Assembly (NCBI RefSeq): GCF_002159555.1
Contig: NZ_NFIV01000011.1
Location: forward strand, 1 to 61,038
Direction: 5' to 3'
Source of the DNA: Muribaculum sp. An289
GTDB lineage: Bacteria; Bacteroidota; Bacteroidia; Bacteroidales; UBA932
Length of the DNA stretch: 61,038 nt
This document shows positions 8,323 to 16,984 of this stretch, piece by piece; the first letter of the stretch is position 1; every line of letters starts with the position of its first letter. Under the pieces are notes generated by a model. The model was not told the DNA's origin, ran no database searches, and was given only the letters and a program-made list of their open reading frames with translations. The position numbers and the translations under genes were made by a program.

Positions 8323-8330
8323 TATTTTTG
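8323..8330 (+). promoter_or_regulatory. -7 element for the tyrS operon
   Basis: TATTTTTG fits TAnnTTTG and lies 67 bases before the tyrS ATG. It is arranged divergently with the element at 8284-8291. Confidence 0.55.
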
Positions 8331-8396
8331 TAATCCTTTCCGCTTTTCGCGGAGGCCGAACTGGATAATTTTAGAACTTAATATTTGGACAAATCG

Positions 8397-9683
8397 ATGA
8401 AGAATTTCGTTAAAGAACTTGAATGGAGGGGGATGATTCATGACATTATGCCCGGGACAGAAGAAAAACTCATGGAAGGCTGTACGTCCGCTTACGTAGG
8501 CATAGACCCGACGGCGGACTCGCTTCATGTCGGACATCTTGTGAGCGTGATGATGCTGAAGCACTTCCAAAACTGCGGGCACAGGCCTGTGGCCCTTGTC
8601 GGAGGGGCTACAGGGATGATAGGGGACCCTTCAGGAAAGTCCGCGGAACGTAATCTTCTGGACGAGGAGGCACTGCGCCACAACCAGGAATGCATCAGGA
8701 AGCAGCTGGCCCGTTTCCTCGACTTCGATTCCGATGCCCCGAATCGCGCTCTCCTTGTGAACAATTACGACTGGATGAAGGATTTTTCTTTCCTTTCATT
8801 CATAAGGGATGTCGGCAAGATGATAACCGTCAATTACATGATGGCCAAGGATTCCGTCAAGAAAAGGCTTAACGGGGAGGCCCGCGAGGGAATGTCTTTC
8901 TGTGAGTTCTCTTACCAGCTGATGCAGGGATACGACTATCTGCATCTGTATCAGACCGAGGGTGTCAGGCTCCAGATGGGAGGAAGCGACCAGTGGGGCA
9001 ACATCACTACCGGTACCGAAATGATACGGAGGGCAATAGGCGGAGAGGCCTTCGCCCTTACCTGCCCTCTGATAACGAAGGCCGACGGCATCAAGTTCGG
9101 GAAAACTGAGAAAGGCAACGTGTGGCTCGACCCGGAAAGGACTTCGCCTTATGCATTCTACCAGTTCTGGCTTAACGTTTCCGATGAGGATGCGGAAAGA
9201 TATATCAAGATATTCACCATGCTCTGCAGGGAGGAAATCGACCAGGCCATTGCGGCCCACAGGGATGCCCCTCATCTCCGCTCGCTCCAGAAGCTTCTTG
9301 CAAGGGAAGTTACAGTCATGGTTCACGGGGAGGAGGAGTATCAAAAAGCCGTGGACGCTTCGGCGGTGCTTTTCGGGAACGCTACTTACGAGGCCCTCGC
9401 CGCTCTGGACGAGCGCACCTTCCTTCAGGTTTTCGACGGTGTGGAAAGCTACAGCATATCGAAGGACAGGCTTCCTTGCGGCGTAATCGACCTGTTGTCT
9501 GTCGAGACCTCCGTTTTCCCTTCCAAAGGGGAGTGCCGCAAGATGCTCCGTGCCGGAGGGGTTTCAGTCAACAAAAGGAAAATGTCCGAAAACGACACTG
9601 TTTCTTCCGACATGCTTCTGAACGGAAAATACATCCTCGCCCAGAAGGGGAAGAAAAATTATTATATGATAAAGGTGGAATAA
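8397..9683 (+). CDS. tyrS: Tyrosyl-tRNA synthetase
   Basis: A class I synthetase of 428 residues that charges tRNA-Tyr. The Rossmann fold carries the HIGH-type motif HVGH (about residues 44-47) and the KMSKS-type loop KFGKT. The N-terminus shows [15 protein letters not shown], typical of TyrS. An S4-like RNA-binding domain closes the protein ([17 protein letters not shown]). The frame also opens at a TTG (8385); I prefer ATG 8397 because it gives the usual family N-terminus. It is followed after one base by rbfA, then an overlapping permease gene, so it heads an operon. Confidence 0.97.
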   Translation: MKNFVKELEWRGMIHDIMPGTEEKLMEGCTSAYVGIDPTADSLHVGHLVSVMMLKHFQNCGHRPVALVGGATGMIGDPSGKSAERNLLDEEALRHNQECIRKQLARFLDFDSDAPNRALLVNNYDWMKDFSFLSFIRDVGKMITVNYMMAKDSVKKRLNGEAREGMSFCEFSYQLMQGYDYLHLYQTEGVRLQMGGSDQWGNITTGTEMIRRAIGGEAFALTCPLITKADGIKFGKTEKGNVWLDPERTSPYAFYQFWLNVSDEDAERYIKIFTMLCREEIDQAIAAHRDAPHLRSLQKLLAREVTVMVHGEEEYQKAVDASAVLFGNATYEALAALDERTFLQVFDGVESYSISKDRLPCGVIDLLSVETSVFPSKGECRKMLRAGGVSVNKRKMSENDTVSSDMLLNGKYILAQKGKKNYYMIKVE

Positions 9684-10040
9684 ATGAAAAACAATACTGG
9701 AGAAGAGAGTACGCGCCAGTTGAAAGTGGCGCGGGAAATACAGCGGGACATGGCGGAAATCATCCGCAGCAAGGGCATGGGCCATTTTGCGCAGTGCATG
9801 GTTACCGTGAGCAAGGTCAGGGTGAGCCCGGATCTGTCCTACGCGAAGATTTACATAAGTATTTTCCCGTCATCCAAGGCCCAAGAAGTCATGGATATAG
9901 TCAATTCGGAGGCAAAAGTGTACCGCGGGGAGCTCGGCAGGCTTATGGCAAAACAGCTGAGAATCATTCCTGAACTTGCGTTTTTCCTCGATGATTCCCT
10001 TGATTACGTGGAACATATCGAAGAGCTTCTGAAAAAATGA
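9684..10040 (+). CDS. rbfA: Ribosome-binding factor A
   Basis: A 118-residue protein of the RbfA family, which binds the 30S precursor and helps mature the 5' end of 16S rRNA. The KH-like core includes VTVSKVRVSPDLSYAKIYIS and, near the C-terminus, IPELAFFLDDSLDYVEHIEELL, both characteristic. The length is normal. It begins one base after the tyrS stop, and its TGA overlaps the ATG of the LolE-like permease (ATGA), indicating translational coupling. The grouping rbfA-permease is common in Bacteroidota. Confidence 0.95.
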   Translation: MKNNTGEESTRQLKVAREIQRDMAEIIRSKGMGHFAQCMVTVSKVRVSPDLSYAKIYISIFPSSKAQEVMDIVNSEAKVYRGELGRLMAKQLRIIPELAFFLDDSLDYVEHIEELLKK

Positions 10041-11290
10041 CCCGGTTGCCGCTTTTCGTAGCCCTGCGCTATCTGTTCGCACGCAAGTCGCATAATGTCA
10101 TAAACATTATATCGGCCATCAGCGCTACGGGCATGGCGGTGGGTACGGCGGCTCTCATACTCATACTTTCGATTTACAACGGGCTCGATTCCATTGTCCG
10201 CTCCGGCGAAGGCATGGTCGAGCCCGATGTACTGATAGAACCCTCCCGCGGCAAGACTTTCGTCTTCTCGGACTCCCTGTTGCAAGCCCTGGAATCCCTT
10301 CCTGGAGTGGCTTCGGCGGAGCCGGTCGTCGATGAAATCGTGTTCATCGATTATGAGGGCCGGCAGTCCGTGGCCCGGATGAAAGGGGTGATGCCGGATT
10401 ATTTCGAAAGCCAGCCTTTGCAGGATGCATTGGTGGAAGGCTCGCTCGACCTCGGCAAGGGTTCCCTTGATTTTTCCATAGTGGGGCGGGGACTTGCCCA
10501 TTCCCTCGGGCTTTCTTCCCGTTTCGTGGCCGGAATGGATGTGTATTATCCCAAAACGGACAGGGACATATCCCTTACCGACCCCCTGTCGTCCCTCAAT
10601 TCTGCCAGATTTTTCCCTTCCGGTGTCGTGTCCGTGAATTCTTCTTTCGATGAGAGGTATTTTCTGGCACCTTATGTGGCTGCCGTGCATCTGCTCGGGC
10701 TTCCTTACGGATGCTGCTCGTCGATAGAACTGAGGTTCGACATCGCGGTTACCGGCCCTTGGGGGGACCGCAGTTATGACAAGGCGGTATCGTCGGTAAA
10801 AAAGGCTGCCGGTAGCATTCTCGGAGACGGATACGATTTTAAAAACAAGGAAGAGCAGAACGAGACTCTGTACAGGATGCTCGAAGCTGAGAAAATAATG
10901 ATTTTCCTGATTCTGTTCTTCGTGATAATCATAATAGCTTTCAACATTTTCGGCTCGCTTTCTATGTTGATTATGGAAAAATCCGATGACATAGGGACAT
11001 TTGCCGCCATGGGGGCCGACCGGCGTACCATAAAACGTATTTTCGTATATGAGGGTTGGTCGATTTCGCTTCTCGGGCTTGTCGCGGGACTTGCCGTGGG
11101 AGTATGCCTTGTCCTTCTCCAGCAGCATTTCGGCCTTCTGAAAATGCCCGGGAACTACATAGTTACTGCTTATCCTGCCGTGCTGGAACTGCGTGACGTG
11201 CTCATCTCCGCCGCGGGGGTCGGCCTCGTGGGCTATATCGTCGCCCTCCTTCCGGTCCGCTCGTATTTCAAGCGGATGAATGTTTTGTGA
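10037..11290 (+). CDS. LolC/LolE-type ABC transporter permease
   Basis: A 417-residue MacB/FtsX-fold permease. One N-terminal transmembrane helix (about residues 24-46), a large periplasmic domain (about 50-270) and three C-terminal helices (about 290-316, 340-362 and 378-400) match lipoprotein-releasing permeases, which pass lipoproteins from the inner membrane towards the outer membrane. The opening LFVALRYLFARKSHNVINII is typical. No LolD-like ATPase lies nearby, so the partner is encoded elsewhere. Its ATG overlaps the rbfA stop. The substrate assignment is by family only. Confidence 0.88.
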   Translation: MTRLPLFVALRYLFARKSHNVINIISAISATGMAVGTAALILILSIYNGLDSIVRSGEGMVEPDVLIEPSRGKTFVFSDSLLQALESLPGVASAEPVVDEIVFIDYEGRQSVARMKGVMPDYFESQPLQDALVEGSLDLGKGSLDFSIVGRGLAHSLGLSSRFVAGMDVYYPKTDRDISLTDPLSSLNSARFFPSGVVSVNSSFDERYFLAPYVAAVHLLGLPYGCCSSIELRFDIAVTGPWGDRSYDKAVSSVKKAAGSILGDGYDFKNKEEQNETLYRMLEAEKIMIFLILFFVIIIIAFNIFGSLSMLIMEKSDDIGTFAAMGADRRTIKRIFVYEGWSISLLGLVAGLAVGVCLVLLQQHFGLLKMPGNYIVTAYPAVLELRDVLISAAGVGLVGYIVALLPVRSYFKRMNVL

Positions 11291-11379
11291 AAAAACAGAA
11301 AAATTTTCGGTTCGCGTGCAACGTTCCGGCATCCCGTTGCATCTTAGAAGCAGGTTTAGGTTTTAGTACACGTTATTCG

Positions 11380-11410
11380 GGCCGAGCTTGTGAAAGCGAG
11401 GCCTTTTTTA
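11380..11410 (+). terminator. Intrinsic terminator of the tyrS operon
   Basis: GGCC-ga-GCTT (11380-11389) folds back on AAGC-ga-GGCC (11394-11403) and is followed by six T residues. It lies 90 bases after the permease stop. Confidence 0.7.
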
Positions 11411-11512
11411 TTTATGTGTCCGAAGCCGCTGCATTGATGTTGTTGCTTGACATTGCTGCTTTGATGTTGTTGCCTGATGTCGTTGCCTGATGTGTCATAT
11501 TTTCAATTGTTT

Positions 11513-11662
11513 GGAGCGAGCAATGGGTTTGTAAATAATAGATTGTCAATTGTTTAAGAAAATAAGGCTCACTTTCGACTATGTTCGCATACTGCCCAAA
11601 AGCGAGTTTGATTTTAGTAAATCATTGATTATTAATAACTTAACAAAATACAACTCGCTCCC
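11513..11662 (+). repeat. Double-hairpin repeat A, copy 1
   Basis: A ~150-bp element bounded by GGAGCGAG and CTCGCTCC. It consists of two AT-rich halves, each bordered by inverted AGCGAGT/ACTCGCT-type arms, joined by a TTTCGACTATGT...AAAAGCGAG centre. The interior carries GATTGTCAATTGTTTAAG and TTGATTATTAATAACTTA blocks. It aligns over its whole length to the reverse complement of 54067-54215. No reading frame is present. Confidence 0.8.
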
Positions 11663-11731
11663 AACTTTTGTTTTTTACGGCCAGAGAAACAACATCTCTG
11701 CATAAGTCTTGACGGCAAGGTGACAAAGGAA

Positions 11732-11810
11732 GGAAAATTTGATTTTGCTTGCTGATTTTTACCGCATTCCCGTTTTCGTGACCGAAAAACAATTTCCCGG
11801 CAAATTTTCC
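11732..11810. repeat. Long-range inverted repeat between A1 and B1
   Basis: GGAAAATTTG at 11732-11741 is perfectly complementary to CAAATTTTCC at 11801-11810, with ~59 bases between. It lies in the 152-base spacer between repeats A and B that is missing from the second locus. The function is unknown. Confidence 0.5.
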
Positions 11811-11814
11811 ACCT

Positions 11815-11968
11815 CATAGCCAGCCCTATTTCCTGGGGCCGCTGATAATCAATAATTTACAAAAACAGGGCTGTCTTTGGGTACTTTTTGAGGCACCCAA
11901 GCGCAGGGTTAATTGTGGTAACTTATTGATTGTTAATAATTTGTGAAAATACCTACTGGCTATGGGGT
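11815..11968 (+). repeat. Structured repeat B, copy 1
   Basis: A ~154-bp element with CATAGCCAG/CTGGCTATG outer arms. Its centre is TTTGGGTACTTT...ACCCAAGCGCAGG, forming a GGGTACTT/ACCCAAG-type hairpin. AT-rich flanks contain TGATAATCAATAATTTAC and TTGATTGTTAATAATTTG. It aligns with the reverse complement of 53886-54042, which keeps the GGGTACTT and ACCCAAGCGCAGG blocks. Confidence 0.75.
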
Positions 11969-11998
11969 GGAAACCGGTGCTTGCAGACGGGCCGGAAC

Positions 11999-12047
11999 AG
12001 GTAGCAGGTAACAGGTAACAGGTAACAGGTAACAGATAGCAGGTAGC
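11999..12047 (+). repeat. Heptamer tandem repeat (AGGTAAC)n
   Basis: Seven 7-bp units run without interruption: AGGTAGC, four AGGTAAC, AGATAGC and AGGTAGC. It is a slippage-prone microsatellite in the gene-free stretch before trxA. Confidence 0.9.
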
Positions 12048-12059
12048 AGATGTGTGGCC

Positions 12060-12205
12060 GCAGCTACAAGTCTTCCGCCACGCCCCACTCGTTCCAGCCC
12101 CGCCCGTTCCGGTCCGTTCCAGTCCGTCTCGTCCCGCCCGTTCCAGTCCGCCCCGCTCGCCCCAGTCCGTCCCGGCTCGGCACGCCCGCCACTTCCATTC
12201 CGCCA
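12060..12205 (+). other. C-rich, strand-asymmetric low-complexity tract
   Basis: The tract is built of degenerate CCGTTCCAGTCC- and CCCGCTCGCC-like words, nearly free of G runs on this strand. Several overlapping frames stay open through it on both strands, but all give Pro/Ser/Arg- or Gly/Arg-rich low-complexity peptides, so I call no gene. The rest of 12206-12489 holds only a poor -7 match near 12333 and an AT-rich trxA leader. Confidence 0.6.
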
Positions 12206-12489
12206 CGGCCCACCATACAGGTGCGACAGAAACACTGCCCAGCGCCCCGGAATACAATCCGGCAAAGCAGATTGAATGTGCCGTTGATATGCACGTTGAT
12301 GCACGTATGTGTGATGTTTGGAATTATTTTATTATCTTCGCACCTTGAAAGGTTTGCCGTTTCAGGAAACCGGCTTTCCGGAGCGGAGACAGAGGGCTTT
12401 TTGCCCGGAACTGTAGGCCTGTTCGGTTGTAAATGATGAAAATTAATATATAACGAAAATTAATATTATAAAGATAAGGAGACAATATT

Positions 12490-12804
12490 ATGGCAATAGC
12501 TGTTAATGAAACTAATTTTAAAGAGATTATTTCTTCCGATAAACTGGTAATGGTGGATTTCTGGGCTACATGGTGCGGTCCGTGCAGGATGCTTTCACCG
12601 GTGGTCGACGAGATTTCCGAAGAGATGGCGGACAAGGTGGTCGTTGCGAAATGCAATGTAGACGAGTGCGACTCCATTCCAATGGAATATGGCATCAGGA
12701 ACATTCCGGCGCTGATATTCTTCAAGGGAGGTACGGCGGTCGACAGGCTCGTAGGCGCCGTTCCGAAAGCCACCATAGTCGAGAAGATAAATTCCCTGTT
12801 GTAA
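12490..12804 (+). CDS. trxA: Thioredoxin
   Basis: A 104-residue thioredoxin, the general cytoplasmic disulfide reductant. It has the WATWCGPCRML active site with the redox pair Cys29 and Cys32, the buried Asp in MVDFWA, and the cis-Pro segment RNIPALIFFKGG. No signal peptide is present, so it acts in the cytoplasm. An AAGGAG sequence 9 bases upstream is an unusually good Shine-Dalgarno for this phylum. It follows a 1.1-kb repeat region and is probably transcribed alone. Confidence 0.97.
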   Translation: MAIAVNETNFKEIISSDKLVMVDFWATWCGPCRMLSPVVDEISEEMADKVVVAKCNVDECDSIPMEYGIRNIPALIFFKGGTAVDRLVGAVPKATIVEKINSLL

Positions 12805-12889
12805 AGGCGTTTTTTTGATGGACAGTCCGGCCTCGTTGGCTCCTGTTCGAATGTCGTACACAAGTGTAATACATAAATAAATGCATGTT

Positions 12890-13492
12890 ATGAAAAAGTT
12901 TTTGTGCGCCATAGCCGTCGTTTCCGCGATTTTCATTGCGGGCGCCAGCAATGCCTATGCCCAGATAGGACATTTCGGTGTCGTGGGCGGCATGACATTC
13001 TCGAAAGCCAATTTCGATGAAGTCAAGAATATGAATTATACGGGTTTCCATGCAGGTGTGACATATCAGCTCAACCTGCCTCTCGGTTTTTCCATACAAC
13101 CGGAACTCCTTTATCAGCAGCGCGGTACGAAATACAATGATGCTACAAGGGGTGCCGGAAGGACTGCCGTAGGCTTTATCGAGCTGCCTGTCAATGTGCA
13201 GTGGGGTCCGGATTTGGTTCTGTTCCGTCCGTATATCGAACTGTCGCCTTATGTCGGTTATGCCGTAATGAACAAGTATACCATAGGAAATACTTCGTTC
13301 AATGGCGATTGGGGCGGGATGAACCGCTGGGAGTACGGTATCGGTCTCGGTGTGGGTGTCGAGATATGGAAGTTCCAGCTTTCGGGAAAATACTGCTGGA
13401 GTTTCGGAAGCAACCTGCCTGACGGGGTTTCCGACATGTTCAAGGATGCCAAATTCGGAGGCTTCGAACTGTCGTTGGCCGTGCTTTTCTGA
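12890..13492 (+). CDS. Outer-membrane beta-barrel (PorT-like) protein
   Basis: A 200-residue secreted protein with a Sec signal peptide ending at SNAYAQ (about residue 25). The mature part is made of alternating strands typical of the porin-family/outer-membrane beta-barrel domain: GVVGGMTFSKANF, GFHAGVTYQLNLPLGFSIQPELLYQQRG-type segments, YGIGLGVGVEIWKFQLSGKY, and a C-terminal aromatic strand ending in F. I prefer ATG 12890 over 12881 because it leaves a standard MKKF signal start. The function is unknown; it is probably structural or a small transporter. It ends before a hairpin near 13636. Confidence 0.85.
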   Translation: MKKFLCAIAVVSAIFIAGASNAYAQIGHFGVVGGMTFSKANFDEVKNMNYTGFHAGVTYQLNLPLGFSIQPELLYQQRGTKYNDATRGAGRTAVGFIELPVNVQWGPDLVLFRPYIELSPYVGYAVMNKYTIGNTSFNGDWGGMNRWEYGIGLGVGVEIWKFQLSGKYCWSFGSNLPDGVSDMFKDAKFGGFELSLAVLF

Positions 13493-13512
13493 TAAAACCG
13501 CTCTGTGTCCGC

Positions 13513-13548
13513 GATGACGGTTGCGATGACGGTTGCGATGACGGTTGC
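13513..13548 (+). repeat. 12-bp tandem repeat (GATGACGGTTGC) x3
   Basis: Three exact 12-bp units begin 20 bases after the barrel-protein stop, followed by further degenerate GGAAGC hexamers around 13600. The repeat is non-coding. Confidence 0.9.
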
Positions 13549-13635
13549 AATGCCGCGGAAGCTGCATTCAGAAAAGGCTGATGCCGTCTGGAGCGAGAGC
13601 GGAAGCGGAAACGGAAGCAGATTTTCAGACCTATA

Positions 13636-13667
13636 GTCGCCCTGAAACCCGGGGGCGGCTTTGTTTC
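13636..13667 (+). terminator. Probable terminator after the barrel-protein gene
   Basis: GTCGCCC (13636-13642) pairs with GGGCGGC (13653-13659), then CTTTGTTT follows. The T tract is interrupted, so strength is uncertain. Confidence 0.45.
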
Positions 13668-13693
13668 GTAATAGCCCATTTGGGATTTAATGT

Positions 13694-14665
13694 ATGGATT
13701 TAGACAGAGTTAAGATATTTCTCGGCGACGTATGGCGCTGTTTCGAAAGTAAATTCACGGAGGTGCTCCACAGTGATGTGAAACTGTTGAATTCCGTCAA
13801 TAAACGTATCTTCGACAATGGCGGGAAACAGTTGAGACCTTTGTTGTGCCTGCTTTCGGGAAAGGCCTGCGGAGAACTTACGGAATTGACCGTGGATTGT
13901 GCAGTTACTTCGGAACTTATACATACGGCGACACTGCTGCATGACGATGTTGCGGACAACAGCTCCGTGAGGCGCGGGGCGCCTACTGTAATGTCGCTTT
14001 TCGGGCCGAGCGTGTCGGTGCTGATAGGCGATTATTGGCTTTCAAAGGCAATCGCGCTGTTGGTAGGCAATGCCGGGAATGAGATAATCCTCGCCTTTTC
14101 AACGGCTCTCGAATCGCTTGCAAGAGGTGAAATGCTCCAGTTGCAGAAAGCTTCGGAATGCGATACGGAAATGGATGATTATCTGAAAATCATATCCTGC
14201 AAGACGGCGGCCCTGTTCAGGGCTGCGGTAACGAGCGGCGCATATTCGGTGAAAGCTCCCGGGAAGTATGTAAAAGCCATGTCCGATTATGCCGAATATC
14301 TCGGGCTCGCCTTTCAGATGAGGGACGACATATTCGATTATGTCCCGAAGATGGATGTCGGGAAAAAGCTCGGCGTGGACATACTGGAGCAGAAGATAAC
14401 CCTCCCTCTGATAGAGGCCCTCAGGCATTCGTCGCCTGAGAAGAATGCCAAGATAAGGGGCATGGTCAGGGATATTGCGGAACACAATGAGTATAAGGAC
14501 TGGATTATGGACTTCGTAAATGCCTCCTCTGGCGTTGCCCGTGCGGAAGAAACACTTGCCGGATACAGTGCCAAAGCGGTTGAATGCCTTGAGGCGCTTC
14601 CCGAGTCGGAAGAAAAGTCCATGCTTCGTGAACTGGCCCTGTATGTGGGCGAAAGAAGAGTTTGA
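13694..14665 (+). CDS. Trans-polyprenyl diphosphate synthase
   Basis: A 323-residue all-helical prenyltransferase that extends allylic diphosphates with isopentenyl diphosphate. It has the first Asp-rich motif DDVAD (84-88, in HDDVADNSSVRRGAPT) and the second DDIFD (211-215), plus the substrate Lys/Arg in GGKQLRPLLCLL. The presence of two full Asp-rich motifs suggests a long-chain product for menaquinone (IspB-like) rather than farnesyl diphosphate; chain length cannot be read directly. It is 13 bases ahead of the DNA polymerase III delta' gene and heads a five-gene operon. Confidence 0.93.
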   Translation: MDLDRVKIFLGDVWRCFESKFTEVLHSDVKLLNSVNKRIFDNGGKQLRPLLCLLSGKACGELTELTVDCAVTSELIHTATLLHDDVADNSSVRRGAPTVMSLFGPSVSVLIGDYWLSKAIALLVGNAGNEIILAFSTALESLARGEMLQLQKASECDTEMDDYLKIISCKTAALFRAAVTSGAYSVKAPGKYVKAMSDYAEYLGLAFQMRDDIFDYVPKMDVGKKLGVDILEQKITLPLIEALRHSSPEKNAKIRGMVRDIAEHNEYKDWIMDFVNASSGVARAEETLAGYSAKAVECLEALPESEEKSMLRELALYVGERRV

Positions 14666-14678
14666 AAGGGATTGACGG

Positions 14679-15809
14679 ATGAGATTTGCAGATGTGATAG
14701 CAGATGGTGGAATAAAGGCCAGGTTGTCCGAAATGGCCGACAGCGGCATGCTCGGACATGCCCTGATGCTCCATGAAGACGAGGGAGGCGGGGCACTTGC
14801 CCTTACCGTAGCCCTTGCCCAATATCTGCTCTGCAAGGACCATAAGGACGGGGATTCCTGCGGGACGTGCAATACGTGCAGCCGGGTGGAGCGCCTGATA
14901 TATCCTGACCTTCATTTCGTTTTCCCCGTCAATTCGGGGACAAAGCGCGGGACAGACAAAAAACCGACCTCGGATACGTATATGGCCGAGTGGAGGGCTC
15001 TGTATGCGGCCAATCCATATTTTTCCGAGCAACAGCTTTACAATGCCCTCGGAATCGAAAACAAGTCCGGAGTAATAGCTGTGGCCGAGTCCAGGAAAAT
15101 CATAGAAAAACTGACTCTGACCGCATTGGAGGGCTATTATAAGATAATGGTGGTCTGGCTTCCCGAAAGGATGAATGCCGAGGCGGCCAACAAGCTTCTG
15201 AAAATTCTTGAAGAGCCATATAACGGTACTCTGTTCGTGCTGATTACCCATGCTCCGGAAAAGGTCATGACTACGATAGCCTCGCGCTGCCGTTGCCTTC
15301 GCGTTCCTCCGATGGATACCGGGGAGCTGGCGCGGATATTGGCCGGACGTAACGGCATATCTTCCGAAGAGGCCCTTTCCATTGCCAGGATGGCGGCCGG
15401 AAGTTACGGGAAAGCCTGTGACATACTGTACGGACAGACCGATGTTTCCGAATACCTTGATATAATGCGCGCCCTTTTCGATTCGGCGCTTTCCAAAGAT
15501 CTTTATGGCGTGCTGGAGGCGGGGGAACGGGCTGCCGCCCTGGGCGGGAGGGAGAAGCAGAAGGCTTTCTGTACGGCCATGTCCTCGTATGTAAGGAACC
15601 TTTTCCTTGTTTGCAACGGTATGGAAGCCATAGCCGATGCCGACTCTTCCACGATGGATTATTTTCTCAGGATATCGAAAAGGGTGAAGACGGATTTCTT
15701 CGACAGGATATTGCCCCGGATTGACAGGGCATATATGCTGATTGACAGAAATGTAAGTGCCAAGACAATATTTTGCGACCTGTCCGACAGGTTTTATGTT
15801 TATATGTGA
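14679..15809 (+). CDS. holB: DNA polymerase III delta' subunit (HolB-like)
   Basis: A 376-residue clamp-loader subunit. The N-terminal AAA+ part has the zinc-binding cluster CKDHKDGDSCGTCNTC (about residues 51-66). NKLLKILEEPYNGTLFVLITH is the characteristic DnaX/HolB segment, followed by IASRCRCLRVP (arginine-finger SRC motif). As in other delta' proteins, no strong Walker A is evident. The C-terminal helical domain would bind the loader ring. It sits between the polyprenyl synthase and ricT genes in one operon, an order typical of Bacteroidota. Confidence 0.92.
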   Translation: MRFADVIADGGIKARLSEMADSGMLGHALMLHEDEGGGALALTVALAQYLLCKDHKDGDSCGTCNTCSRVERLIYPDLHFVFPVNSGTKRGTDKKPTSDTYMAEWRALYAANPYFSEQQLYNALGIENKSGVIAVAESRKIIEKLTLTALEGYYKIMVVWLPERMNAEAANKLLKILEEPYNGTLFVLITHAPEKVMTTIASRCRCLRVPPMDTGELARILAGRNGISSEEALSIARMAAGSYGKACDILYGQTDVSEYLDIMRALFDSALSKDLYGVLEAGERAAALGGREKQKAFCTAMSSYVRNLFLVCNGMEAIADADSSTMDYFLRISKRVKTDFFDRILPRIDRAYMLIDRNVSAKTIFCDLSDRFYVYM

Positions 15810-15814
15810 TTTTT

Positions 15815-16984
15815 ATGGAGAACAGAGAAGTCGAAAGTAAAAGATATGATTGCTCGCGCGGGTGCGTGGTAGAGAGGGACAGGGAAGGCAGCCTGGTGTG
15901 CACCTACCGCCCCGGGTGTTGCAAGCTCGAAGTGTACGACTGGCTTTCGGGCATACACGAGGAGCAGAACGAAGAGTTTTTCGAAGTAAGGTTTAAAAAC
16001 ACCCGTAAAGGGATATACAGGAATGCTTCGGGCCAGTCCTTGAAGACGGGGGACCTGGTGATAGTCGAGGCGGCAAACGGCCATGACCTCGGTATAATAA
16101 CTCTGGAAGGCCCGATTATCGTGAAACAGATGGTGTCTCGGCGCATCAATCCCGAAACTTACGAGTTTAAGAAGATTTACCGGCGTGCCAAGGTTTTCGA
16201 TATAGAAAAATGGCAGGAAGCCATAGCGAGGGAGCATGGTGTCATGATACGTGCAAGGCAGATTGCCGCCGATTTGCAGTTGGATATGAAAATCGGGGAT
16301 GTCGAATTCCAGGGAGACGGTACCAAAGCGATATTCTACTACATAGCGGATGCCCGCGTGGATTTCAGGCAACTAATCAAGGTCTTTGCGGAAGAGTTCC
16401 GTATAAGGATAGAAATGAAGCAGATAGGTGCCCGTCAGGAAGCCGGGCTCATCGGTGGGATAGGTGTTTGCGGAAGGGAATTGTGCTGTTCGAATTATAT
16501 TTCCAACTTCAAATCCATAACCACCCAGACAGCCCGTTGCCAGGATTTGTCACTGAATCCGCAGAAGCTAGCCGGACAGTGCGGAAAACTCAAATGCTGC
16601 CTCAATTACGAGGCTCCCGTATATTCCGATGCCCTGACACGCATACCGCGGGTGACCCAGCCTCTTGAACTTGAGGACGGACAGGCTTTCCTGATAAAGA
16701 CGGATATCCTCGGAGAGACGATGTGGTTCTCTTACGACAGTTCGTCTCTCGCAAACCTCATCCCTGTTCCTGCCTCCAAGGTCGCGGAATATATAAAGAT
16801 GAACAGGAAGGGTATCAAGCCGGAATCGTTGTTCTCCCATGCCGAGACCAAGGAAGAGGAGACAGGTTTCATTACTGCCGTAGGCGATGACAGCATCACA
16901 CGTTTCGACGAGGCCAAAAGGAAGAGGAAGAAGAAACGCAAACCGAGGAAAGATGCCAAGGACAATAACCCTAAGCAGCGGTAG
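15815..16984 (+). CDS. ricT: PSP1-domain protein, RicT/YaaT family
   Basis: A 389-residue homologue of Bacillus RicT (YaaT), a member of the iron-sulfur Ric complex. The central PSP1 domain includes RQIAADLQLDMKIGDVEFQ and the conserved Cys clusters GVCGRELCCSNY and GQCGKLKCCLNYE, likely cofactor ligands. The final ~25 residues are Lys/Arg-rich. The frame begins upstream at 15773 inside holB; I use ATG 15815 (MENREVES), five bases after the holB stop. The 3' end overlaps the gldH start by 32 bases. The RicA and RicF partners are not visible, and the role in Bacteroidota is unproven. Confidence 0.9.
   Translation: MENREVESKRYDCSRGCVVERDREGSLVCTYRPGCCKLEVYDWLSGIHEEQNEEFFEVRFKNTRKGIYRNASGQSLKTGDLVIVEAANGHDLGIITLEGPIIVKQMVSRRINPETYEFKKIYRRAKVFDIEKWQEAIAREHGVMIRARQIAADLQLDMKIGDVEFQGDGTKAIFYYIADARVDFRQLIKVFAEEFRIRIEMKQIGARQEAGLIGGIGVCGRELCCSNYISNFKSITTQTARCQDLSLNPQKLAGQCGKLKCCLNYEAPVYSDALTRIPRVTQPLELEDGQAFLIKTDILGETMWFSYDSSSLANLIPVPASKVAEYIKMNRKGIKPESLFSHAETKEEETGFITAVGDDSITRFDEAKRKRKKKRKPRKDAKDNNPKQR

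Noticed and set aside
8060-8384. T-box leader before tyrS
   Set aside because: No T-box sequence or terminator/antiterminator pair on the plus strand, and T-boxes are not expected in Bacteroidota. The structure lies on the opposite strand.
10004-11332. A 442-codon frame antisense to the LolE-like permease
   Set aside because: The plus strand has clear membrane helices and operon coupling; the antisense peptide is a His/Arg-rich shadow.
11287-11490. A 67-codon frame after the LolE-like permease
   Set aside because: It spans the operon terminator and ends in low-complexity LMLL repeats derived from a GATGTTGTTGC-like repeat; no start signal.
11826-12436. Several 70-140 codon frames on both strands across the C-rich tract
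   Set aside because: All are shadows of low-complexity DNA (Pro/Ser/Arg or Gly/Arg/Thr), overlap each other and the heptamer array, and resemble no protein.
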